From: Phylloscopus collybita | Lineage: Eukaryota; Chordata; Aves; Passeriformes; Phylloscopidae | Length of the DNA stretch: 64,000 bases | Direction: 5' to 3' | Assembly (NCBI GenBank): GCA_027886175.1 | Contig: JAJNNQ010000024.1 | Coordinates: forward strand, 5,936,001-6,000,000 | In this document: in pieces, positions 25,236 to 35,063 of the stretch | Layout of the letters: each line of letters starts with the position of its first letter | Numbering within the stretch: the first letter of the stretch is position 1 | Position numbers and translations under genes: made by a program | Notes under the pieces: generated by a model | What the model was told of the DNA's origin: nothing | What the model saw: only the letters and a program-made list of their open reading frames with translations | Database searches by the model: none

Positions 25236-27869
25236 GAAATGGGTAATTGACCTGGAAACAGCTGCATGTAGGGTTTATTTGAGAAAGAATGTCCACACAT
25301 CCTATGTACTTAAATCTCAAGATTTCTGAGACAGGCTGAAAGATGTTGTGACACTAAAATGATAATAGTGGATTGTTTGAATGGTGAATAAAAAGAAAAT
25401 TAAAAAAAAAAATTATATGGTGGCTGGTCTCTGACCTGATGTGTAAAGCTGGTGTTGGAGAAGAGCAGGGCAAGACACTCTCAGTTTAACACCTTGTTTG
25501 AAATTCCAGTATCCAGCTGTGAAGTTCAGGTTGGTTTCCTCTTTCTCAAACTCTGCCTCACATGGTTATGGAGTGAAAGAAGGACTAGAGCTTGTTTTAA
25601 GCCACCATCATTTGTAAACTCTCCTCCCTTCTTGACAGTGTAAACTTGATACATCTGAAACTTTTGGGGGTTTCCATCACATTTAAATTCCCCTTTTGCA
25701 ATAAAACAGGTAGATAATTTGTATTTCCTGTATGGCATCCCTGTGCAGTCTCTTTTCCTTCCTGGGATGGTTTGTTGTTGTTTTTGGTGTGGTGGTTTTG
25801 TTTTTTTTTTTTCCCCAGGAATGTTAATAAGCTTTAGTTGTTTCCTTTAGTTGCTTCTTCATCCTTTCCTATTTACTTATGTGGATCAGATTGCTGAAGT
25901 TTGCTTGCAGAAGCCTTTCTTCCCTTCTTGAGTTGTAACTTCAGGTCTGGAGGTTAATCAGATTGGGATGCTGGAGTTTTTTCCCTCCTGTTCTTCCTCC
26001 TTACCTCCCATATTATCCTCTTACCTCTGCTGCTGTCAGCTGTGACAGAGGGACAAAGGAAAGTTTTGGTGAGGTTTTTACAGTTGTGACACCACTATGC
26101 CCTCCATCAGATCCCCCCTGGATGTATTTGCTTTCTGGGGAGTGGAGAAGAGGCCCTGAACACATTTGTGTGGGTATAACCAAAGACACCAAACAGAAGA
26201 TAAAACAGCTTGAACTGATGTAAGAAATTAATGTGGCAGGTACTGCTGTCAGAAAATTTTCCTCCCACTGGGTTTATGAAAGGCAAGTATAAAAGTTGCT
26301 GTTTAGTCTCTGGGGCCACACTGTCTTGTGCAAGAAGCTCCTCCTTGGCAGTGGCATTTATTAAGGCAATAACTCAGCATTGCAGGGGATGCACATCCTT
26401 TTTTGATTTTTACTGCTGTGCTCTTAGAAGAGATCTAGCTGACCATTTCCCCCTGCTTTTAAATCCTTCTACTCTTTTGCTTTCCTTTCTGAGCAGGTCT
26501 GTCTGTTGTGCATATCCTGAGTAGCTCACGTGGGGTGAGGGGAGACTGAATCAGTGTGACACAGAGATTTGGGGCAGCCTCAGCCCTAGGACAAAACTCT
26601 CTCAGAGCAGAGTGAGGGGTCTCAATGGCTTTGTGGACAGGAAAGATGGAAAGGAGTAGCTGAACTGTGTTTGGTATCATCTTTCGTAGCTGTTGCTGAG
26701 TCCCAGGATGACCTAGAGCCTGATCCCTCACAGCTCTTGCCTTTTCTATTTTACTATAAAATCCTACACATTTGGGATAAACTATGCCATGCAGAAGCCA
26801 GGTTAGCTTCAGTTAGATGACAGGGGTTATGATGTTGTTATTTGCATGATGATGTCTAGAGAGGTGAGAGTTGACTCTGCACAGCCATCATGGGCTGTGG
26901 TGTGCTCTTAATGAGGGTTGGGGGAGCAGGGACACACCATGTGCAGTTTGCAATACCAGATGCTCAGCATCTCTCAGGATCAGACCATTTGTTTGCATCC
27001 TTTAATTAAAACACTCTTAGTTCACTTAAAGGCTGATTATTAAGCAAGAATGAAGACTACTGCTTGGGAAAACAGATGATCATTTCTGCTTAATGAAATG
27101 TGTGTGCCTTGTTGCTATCTATCTAAAGGGGGAAAAACGTGAAGGTGTTTTTACCTGTAAATAATATTTACACTCCATGTATTCAAACCTGCTCTCATCA
27201 CAGAGGCCAAGGCATTAAGCTCAAGGGTGCCCTCCAGCACATTTAGCAGGGACAGGGCACGGTGTGTTACTCTTCTTGAAAGAGAACTGGAGAAGATAAG
27301 GCTACCTCTTGGAAAAGAGGAAATGCCAGACCTATTATGTCAGATGGTCGCAAAGGAGATGCACAGCACCTGGCAACTGAAGAAAAAGACTGGAATTTTA
27401 AAAAGCATGAGTGTTGTCTCACAATGGACAGGAAAGGCAGAATGCAGTGAGAAACCACTCAGCAGAAAAGCATGGGTCTTACTGCTACAAGAAAAATTCA
27501 TTAGAGTTTCCAGAATGTTGAAACTGGATATGACACACAGCTGAGAGGGAGGGCAAGGATGCTTACATCCTAATTTATTCTGTCAGCAAGAAGTTTATTA
27601 CCTTTTTCTTAGATTTAGTAACTTCCAATCCAGTTGTCCACTGGGACTTTGGTGGCTTTCTTCATGCCAGCATGTACCAGAGTGTATATTCATGTACTGG
27701 AAAGATCTACAGACACTGCCAAAATCCCTGTACTTTCCTCCTTCTTTCAAAAGTGGGGATGTCCTTGATATTTCACATGTTTCTAAAGTTCAGATTCTAT
27801 GAAACACAATTATTTATCCAAAGTGATAACTGCTTAAGAGCTAGGTGTATATGACAGCCCTGAGTTGAC
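25236..27869. other. Unique noncoding DNA
   Basis: No gene was recognised. It contains a G/T-only stretch at 25768-25812. A plus-strand open frame of 105 codons at 27227-27544 has a mixed, non-repetitive amino-acid composition, but I could not relate it to any protein and there is no supporting splice or promoter context. An undetected exon or a decayed repeat remains possible. Confidence 0.5.
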
Positions 27870-27950
27870 ATGACATGGTGGTGTTTGGTCAAAGGTTGGA
27901 CTCAATGATCTTGGAGGTCTTTTTCAACCTTAATGATTCCATGATTTTAT
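27870..27950 (+). mobile_element. CR1 LINE 3'-end fragment
   Basis: The stretch around GTTGGACTCAATGATCTTGG (27895-27914), then GAGGTC and TTCAACCTTAATGATTCCATG, matches my recollection of the conserved 3' end of chicken-repeat-1 (CR1) LINEs. In those the final segment reads towards an ATTCTATG-type 3' end. The element is heavily 5'-truncated, as CR1 copies usually are, and no reverse transcriptase is left. The left boundary is approximate. It is in the plus orientation. Confidence 0.8.
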
Positions 27951-29178
27951 AAAATTTGTTTTTAATTATAACGAAGAACATAGAAAAAATTTATAACAAA
28001 GAACAGAAAAAATGAAAGCAACTAGAAATCCTGATAATTTTCACTGCTCAATTACTGGCTAACCATGTTTAACAGATGACTTATTTAGACAGATGGTTGT
28101 CTCTGGGAATGCATGTTTTTATCTTCTGAAAGTTGTATTTCCCACTTGGCTGAGTGCTGCTGTTCTGTCAGCTGCTGTGATCACGTTTGCACACATGCAC
28201 AGACACACAAACACACAGAGCCTGGTATCAGGGCAACATCCAACTGGAAAAGGAGGAGTATGACCAGCAAAAGGGAAAATTGCTAATTACAGAGCAAAAT
28301 GGTGTACAATATCCTGATAGCTACAGTAATAGTGCCCTTACAGCACATCATTAAACTCATTAAAATTCTATGATTTGATGAAGAGGTAAAAAAAAAAAAA
28401 GATCCCAAACACATTCTGATGTTACAACACTCCTTCCCTTTGGAGAGTTTAGGAGCATTTTGTTCAGACTCCCACCTAGAAAACCCAATACTTCATTCCC
28501 TCCAATAAGCTACCAGAATCATTTTGATAAGGAGCACTCTGGTCTCTGCCCAAGGGTGCTGATCAGTTACTGGGCTGATTTTGTTCTGATTCAGAATTTA
28601 CTGAAGATTTACTGAAGTCTGTGGGGCTCAGTTGCATTCACTGAGGATAAGAGTCTTTGTCATATTCAAGATAGTTTTAAAACTAATAAGAACTTGCTGA
28701 AGGGAATAACTGCCTCCACCTGATGTAAAAAAAGCAGATCTAACAATGCAAATGTTAAGAGTACTTAAATCTGTTTTCTTCAGTAAAGAAAAAGTCATCT
28801 ATATCAGTCATCAGGAATGACAGAGGAGGTTTCTACATAACCTTATTCAAAATGAACCTAGGATCTGTGCTGGAGAAGAATCAGAAAAAGACAGCCAAAC
28901 AGCAGAGGAGCAATAAAGCAAGTCTTCCAAGGTGGTTAAATGGTATGCATGCATTTATTTCAGTGCTGTCAAGTCTAGCATCCCTTGCTCTAAGCATTTT
29001 TTACACTTTTCATGGACATTTCCCGTGATTTGAACTGAATGAGAAGACCAACATGACATTTTGCACAGCTAGATCAACATTTGCCAGTGTTTGCTCCCAC
29101 CAAGTGCTGACTGCCACAAAGACTACAGGAGTTCTTATTTAAAAAAAAATTCTTTTCCCCTTCCTTTACCCTTCTTAA
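27951..29178. other. Unique AT-rich noncoding DNA
   Basis: No gene was recognised. It includes a short A run near 28389-28400 and an 11-bp tandem duplication at 28596-28617. The rest is ordinary AT-rich sequence with frequent stops. Confidence 0.6.
28596..28617. repeat. Two-copy 11-bp tandem duplication
   Basis: ATTTACTGAAG at 28596-28606 is repeated exactly at 28607-28617. It is a small slippage duplication in unique DNA. Confidence 0.75.
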
Positions 29179-29183
29179 TTCAG

Positions 29184-30086
29184 TATAGTGGGTTTGCATG
29201 ACCAGATTCTGATGGTGGGGTCTGCAGGGGTGGCTTCTGTGTGAAGCTGCCAGAAGCTGTCTCTGTGTCCAGCAGAACTAATGCATGGTGGCTCCAAGGC
29301 AGAACCACTGCTGGCCAAGGCCAAGCCCCTCAGGGATGATGGAACAGCCTCTGAGATTTAAGAAGGAGGAGGAGGAGGAAAACCTGTACAACAGCCTGTG
29401 GTTGGAGGGAGAGGTGAGAAGGGAAGAAACAATTTTGCAGACACCCAGGTCAGTGGAAAGTGAGGGGCAGGCCCTGGAGCTGAGATTCCCCTGCAGCCCA
29501 TGGAAGATCCCACAGTGGAACCTGATATTTAAATGTAACTGTGTCAGTGGATGCCTGAAATAAGGCTGTGACCCCATGGGAAGCCCACCCTGGAGTGGGC
29601 CCTGTGGAAAGAGGAGCCCACGCTGGAGCAGGTTTGCTGGCAGAACTGGTGAGTCCATGGGGGCTCCACACTGGAGAAGGTCATGAGCAACTGCAGCCCG
29701 GGGGAACTTGCTGAGATTTGTGGAGAATGTCTCCCATGGGAGGGAGCCCACACTGGGGCAGGGGAAGGGTGTGAGGAGCCCTCCCCAAGGAGAAAGGAGC
29801 AGCAGAGACAATGTGTGAGGAACTGAGCACAGCCCCCACTCCCTCTACCCCTGTGCTGCTGGTGGGGAGGAGGGAGAGAAAATTATGAGTGAAGTTCAGC
29901 CTGAGAAAAAGGACTTTGGTGGGTAATAAAGCCATTTCCCCAAGTCAAATCTGTTTTGCTGGTGGGTGACCTCTCCCTTTTCTTATATTGATCTATCAGC
30001 CTTTTGATATATTATCTCTTTGTTTTCCAGCTGAGAAGGGGAATGATAGACCAGCTTCCATGGGCACCTGGTGTCAGCCCTCCACA
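29184..30086 (+). mobile_element. Solo LTR of a songbird endogenous retrovirus
   Basis: This is a 903-bp long terminal repeat without internal gag, pol or env sequence on either side. It contains the imperfect internal repeats typical of this passerine LTR type as I recall it (CCATGGG... CCCACACTGGAG-like blocks at about 29572-29600, 29612-29635, 29652-29680 and 29729-29760). A polyadenylation signal AATAAA lies at 29925-29930, followed by the characteristic CCCCAAGTC segment, which sets the plus orientation. The ends are TA...CA; the first dinucleotide is probably a decayed TG. TTCAG flanks it at 29179-29183 and 30087-30091, a 5-bp target-site duplication. That length is usual for ERVL-type elements, but the class is uncertain. 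Open frames within it are chance products of the GC-rich LTR. Confidence 0.85.
29925..29930 (+). terminator. LTR polyadenylation signal AATAAA
   Basis: This canonical hexamer sits inside the solo LTR, about 160 bases before its 3' end, where the R/U5 part is expected. It could end transcripts that read through the LTR in the plus direction. Confidence 0.6.
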
Positions 30087-30091
30087 TTCAG

Positions 30092-32249
30092 AAAGATATT
30101 AAAAAATTTCCAACCCAGGTTGGCACTAAATAGCTTCTACTGCTTCTCTTAAAGAAATCCTTGTGTCTGGTTTGTTCTGATTGACTAAAAAATAAATAAC
30201 TCACACAAGAGAGAAAACATTTAATATAAGTTAAAATTATTAGATTTGCTCTGATGTCTCTAAGTCTTTTTGTTTTCTGCTGCTTTGATTAATATTTTGA
30301 AAATTGCATTGGAAAATAAATAGCCTAGGGACATATTTATTGCAAAGGTTTTGAATTTTCCATTGTTAAACAGCTTGACTGTGTTGCTCTTAGACTGAGC
30401 TCAGGTGAGGAAATGGAAGAATAGATGAGACAAATATTCTAATGACTTCTAAATAAATGCATCTTTCCATGACAGTGTTTGCTTTTAAAGATCCCAGTCT
30501 CTGAAATAGCTTCTTGCATCATTAGTGAATAGTGTATAGCTGGCTGATTGTTCATCATCTTCTGTGCAAAAGCTTGGTGCATTTGCTTTGAGTACAGACT
30601 ATGGAATAAATGTGTTTGAGATTTTGAAATCTCTGTTTTCTAAAAAGCAGCTTTGTCACCAAGCTACATCTCTGGAAATGTGTAAGATCTTTTTTTTCCC
30701 CTCAGTTTCTTCACTTGTAAAAATGTAAATCATATTTTAGGACCCTTCCCCACTCATTTAACTATATATTTTCCTCCATCTCTGAAAAATATACTTTTTT
30801 TAAGTTCAGATGAGTTTCAATCTGTAAAAGTCCTGCTGGAAGAATATAGGTGGTGGTACTTTTTTTTTGGTATTATATTTTTTTACATAAATCACTAGAT
30901 TGTGCTTTATTTTTCAAGAGATACTTAAATGTAACTTGGTAAGTGATGATGAGATTGTCATGGGGATGCACTAGGGGAGACCAACTTTCAAAACAACAAA
31001 AAAAGTGAACACAGATTTATATTGGTTGGCTGCATGTTGGATGAGACCCCCAAGATCTGAAGCTGATAAACTTCATGGTCATTCACTGCATCCAGCCTTC
31101 CAGTTATTTAATATGGAGGGAAAACTTCTAGGGGTAGTTGCCTTTCACCAAAGACAAGAAGACTGAGGAAGTTACTGGCAGCTGTGCTTTTGCTATGAGA
31201 AACTTTAGTCAATTGTCCCATTGTTTCCCAATAGAAACTACTTCTGTTTTTTGTCTTACTCATCCCTGTGCCTCCCCTATATTTCTCAGAAAAGAAAAAA
31301 ATATATATACCTATTTTAATTCTTAGTATATGCATTTTTATTCTCTTGCTATAGTGTACTACTATTAGCCTAAATCAGAGCCCATGGAGATGATGAAAAT
31401 AGGAGTAGATTGGACTTCATGAAAATTCTTTAAATAGTGAAATGATCTGTAAAGGGCTTTGGTGTGGCATGATAGAAGTTGGCCAAGAGTACTTGGTTCC
31501 TTTCCTGTGTAGTTGTTTGTAATGAATGACAGCTTACAGACAGGATTTGAATACTGCTGGAAATGCAAATCCTGCAGCTCTAGCCTTTTCCCACACTTAT
31601 TTTCCTGAGCAAAGCCATCCCTTTGTGATAACTCTTTCTAATATAAGCTTAGAAAGAAGCAAAAGATTCAGCAGAGTGGCACCTGTGGTATTACTGAGAG
31701 ATTGTTCCTGAGAGGATGCTGTACCCTAATTAAATATTTTTAGTATCCTTCTGGCTCTTCCTGCTCTCCCACTGTTTACAGCTGAGTTTCCTTTATGCTT
31801 TCTTGGAGAACTTGTATATACTGACCTTTAGAATGTGCTGTTTATTGATGATGACACCACATGTATTTAAGAACATTTATTTTGTTGGATACTAAGCTGA
31901 AATGCTACAAGTTTTGCAGAAAATACCACAAAACATGTTGTGCATTCATTATTTGATGTAAAACTCATCCAGTAGACAAGTTTCTGTCTAGAAATATACC
32001 TGTGGTCTCTGGACAATGAAAGTCATTGTTTGCTGAGGGTATTTGTAGGGATTTACAAAATATTTTCAGCATTCGTTACTTTGGCTTGGCAAGTTTATCT
32101 AGCAAATTTGAATGGCTGCTTTATAATAATGTTTTCTTAGGCCCTAATAATTTTGTCCAAAAATCTTTGTAGTGTGGATGAAAAAAAAATCCTGCTTCAT
32201 GGTGGTTTTGGCTTAGGTAACTTTCTTCCCAGTAGCCAGCGTGGGGCTG
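30092..32249. other. Unique AT-rich DNA between two LTRs
   Basis: No retroviral internal sequence and no gene were seen between the LTRs at 29184-30086 and 32250-32762. The two LTRs are of different types and therefore are not the ends of one provirus. The DNA is AT-rich with short T runs (near 30690, 30860 and 30875). Confidence 0.65.
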
Positions 32250-32762
32250 TGTTTTGGGTTTGTGCTGGAAGCAGTGCTGATAGTGCAGGGATGTTTCCCT
32301 TGCTGCTGGACACAGCCTGCACAAAGCCAAAGCCTCTTCTGCCTCTCACCCCACCCCAGCAGGGAGTGGGCTGAGGGGGCACAAGGAGGTGGGAGGGGAC
32401 ACAGCCAGGACAGGTGACCCCAGCTGACCCCAGGGATACCCCAGAGCAGAGGGGGGTGCTGTGCTGGGCACATGAAACTGGTGGAAGGAGGAGGAAGGGG
32501 GAACATTCAGAGTGATGGAGCTTTGTCTTCCCAAGTCACCACTGCATGTGACAGAGCCCTGCTCTCCTGGGGATGGCTGAACACCATGGGAAGCAGGGAA
32601 TGAATGCTTTGCTTTGTTTCCATTTTTTTTTCCCCTATTAAACTGTCTTCATCTGAACCCATGAGTTTTCTCACTTTTAGCCTTCTGATTCTCTCCCCCA
32701 TCCCACTGTGGGGGAGTGAGTGAGTGGCTGGGCTGAGCTCATTAAACCACGGTGCCCTGACA
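32250..32762 (+). mobile_element. Solo LTR of a second ERV type
   Basis: The segment begins with TGTTTTGGGTTTGTGCTGG and contains CACCCCACCCCAGCAGGGAG, a pyrimidine-rich stretch leading to ATTAAA (32637-32642), then TTTTCTCACTTTTAGCCTTC. It closes with a GGGGGAGTGAGTGAGTGGCTG stretch, ATTAAACCAC and finally GACA. I recognise this arrangement from another widespread passerine ERV LTR. The plus orientation follows from the ATTAAA signal and the order of blocks. Both edges are approximate, and the true 5' edge may lie up to about 50 bases upstream. No target-site duplication was found. No internal retroviral sequence adjoins it. Confidence 0.75.
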
Positions 32763-34891
32763 TACAATTAGAAACAAAGATGGGTTGGGACAGCAGCCTG
32801 TGATTGCTTCAAACAAAGGTCATGAAAGAATGGCCAGAGAATGTCCATACTTGTTTACAATTTATTATTATCATGCTGCTGTTTCAGTAAACCCCTTTTC
32901 TTGAAAGGTGAGAACTGAAGAAGAACACAGTGTTCTCTTCTGTCTAGATTTAAGTGAGTCACCTGTTTGATGCCTTTACAGCAATAATATAACTGATAAT
33001 GGTTTGTAGGGATTTTTTTTTTCCTTCTCCTTGACTCACTTAGAATGAAAACTGCTCTGCAGGATTAAAGCATGCAAGAATGGTGGTGGAAATTCTAATC
33101 TTCAAGACCAGCTTGATTTCAGAATAGTTGTAGGTAAATGGAATGCTGCGTGCAATTAATGATTTAATTGAATTAATGATAAAATATTCAATATCTATTT
33201 CTGATGCATTAGGAAATGTTGGGGTTTCTTTTCCAAAGCTTGCTCTGAAGTCTGGAAATGGAAAAGCAACTTTTTCAATACAACGTAAGGCTGAACATAC
33301 TAACAGTACCTCTCTGAAACTTGGACAATGACTTATTTTTATCACCCAATAAAATAGAATGCATTTTTTTCAATTTGTTCTGCTTGCATTGTTGCAAAGT
33401 ACTCCCACTTTTTACCCCCTCAAGAGTGAAAAACAATTCCTTGTAAATGTTTTTCACTGAACAAACTGTTAGATATAACTTACACCACTTGCTTTAAGCA
33501 CCTGTCCAAAGATATGCACTGCTAATAGCTTTTTTCTAACAAAACTTAATCAATAAACATTAACTGGGGAATTGGAGAATGCAGGTTATTTGTTTTATTG
33601 TGTATCACTAAATAACATTTTCGAGTTTGATGATCAGCCTACCTTCTGAATTTCAATTTCTGCCAAGCCTGATTTATTATTGTTTTTCCTCCTCAAAGTG
33701 GTTCATATCAACATCAGGGTGGATTTTTCTACTGTACTGATATAGCAGTTAATAAATTTTATCAAAACTTACAGAACTTGGTCAAATATATGCAAATGTC
33801 TTATTTGTATGCAGCAGAATTTGCACACTCAATTTTGTCAATGTGAAACCCAGATGATGCTATTAGAATTTTGCTCAAGGCTGCAACACTTTAAAAGAAA
33901 CTTGGGAGGCTTAGAGTTTTGCCAAGTTGTGGGGTTTTTTTTCCCCTAATATCTATAAATCCTGATGTAGCATGTCTACACCCACCTCTGTGTGCAATAT
34001 TCAATGTACTGTTACACTGTGCTTTCACACTGACATCTGTCTGTGCATAAATTGGCCAATGGTTCCCGTGTTTTTCTCCAAATCCAGCACTGCCATTCCT
34101 CCAAGCTCAGGCCAAGGTGAGAGTTAGGAACTGCACTCAGAGCAGTTTTGGGGTTGATGTGCTGTCAGTAACTGCAGTGAACATGTAAAGGCTGTTTTGT
34201 AGCTGCCCTGGGCTTCTTTGGGGGAGCCTCTCGGTGAGGCTGCAGTGCCTGACTCTGCACAGCTCCTCCCTCCACACCACCACCTGTGTTCTGGAATCTT
34301 GCCTCATCCTAGTGAGTTCTTGAAGTGTTTGTTACATTAGTCTCTGAAATATTTATCACTTCTGTCAGCAGACAACTTGCTTTTGGGTTGTTTTTTTTTT
34401 CCCCTCTCTGAAAAATGTGCTCCAGTCAGGACCCCTGAACCCTCCACAGCTTTGGTGCTCAGTGAGATGAGTATCTGCCTGCCCTGTGGAAAAGCAGCCC
34501 AGCTTTTCAGAGGAGCTGTTCTCTCCTAGGACTGCTACAACAGCCAGAGGCCACACACTGATTATTAATACTTATGTGAAGAGTAACTATCCTGATGTCT
34601 CTTTTCCTGCGGAAATTTGGAAATAACTTGCTTCCTGGGGAGGTGCCACACAATCCCCAAGTGTTTGTTCAGATGGAGGAATTCACTGTGTATGACGTGA
34701 CCTAGAGTAAATGTTAAGTGATTGCCTGAACTTGCCTGATATGGAGAGGAAAGGAATTTTGCTTCTGAGAAGCCTAAAGATGTAGAGATGCTGATGATTT
34801 GGGTAGGGAGTTATGGTTTATGCAGCTGATCTTTACCCTAAAGTTCTTCTGGTGTCCTTGTGAAGGGTAATAACCAGAAACTAAATACAAC
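32763..34891. other. Unique noncoding DNA
   Basis: No gene was recognised. It is mostly AT-rich. A slightly GC-richer patch at 34190-34300 includes a small hairpin (AGCCTC / GAGGCT, about 34225-34241). Open frames are short and unfamiliar. Confidence 0.6.
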
Positions 34892-34968
34892 TTGTGGGTT
34901 TGGTGTTTTTTTTTGTTTTTTGTTTTTTTTTGTGTTTTTTTTTTTTTTTTTTTTTTTTGTTGTTGTGT

Positions 34969-34999
<31 letters not shown>

Positions 35000-35063
35000 G
35001 GTTTGTGGTTGGTTTTTTTTTGTTGGTTTTGGTTTGTGTGGTTTTTGTTTTGTTTTTTTTTTT
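34892..35063 (+). repeat. 172-base G/T-only low-complexity tract
   Basis: The plus strand contains no A and no C over 172 consecutive bases. It consists of long T runs broken by single or paired G, including two T runs of about 20 or more. The composition explains the phenylalanine/valine/glycine-rich frames on the plus strand and the lysine/threonine/proline-rich frame on the minus strand; neither is a gene. It could be a degenerated poly(A) tail on the minus strand or an expanded T-rich microsatellite. Confidence 0.95.

Noticed and set aside
29278..29811. 177-codon minus-strand frame and overlapping smaller frames
   Set aside because: They lie wholly inside a solo LTR and are antisense to it; LTRs of this type do not encode proteins.
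29184..32762. A full provirus bounded by the two plus-strand LTRs
   Set aside because: The two LTRs differ in type, each has its own structure, and no gag, pol or env sequence lies between them; the first has its own target-site duplication.
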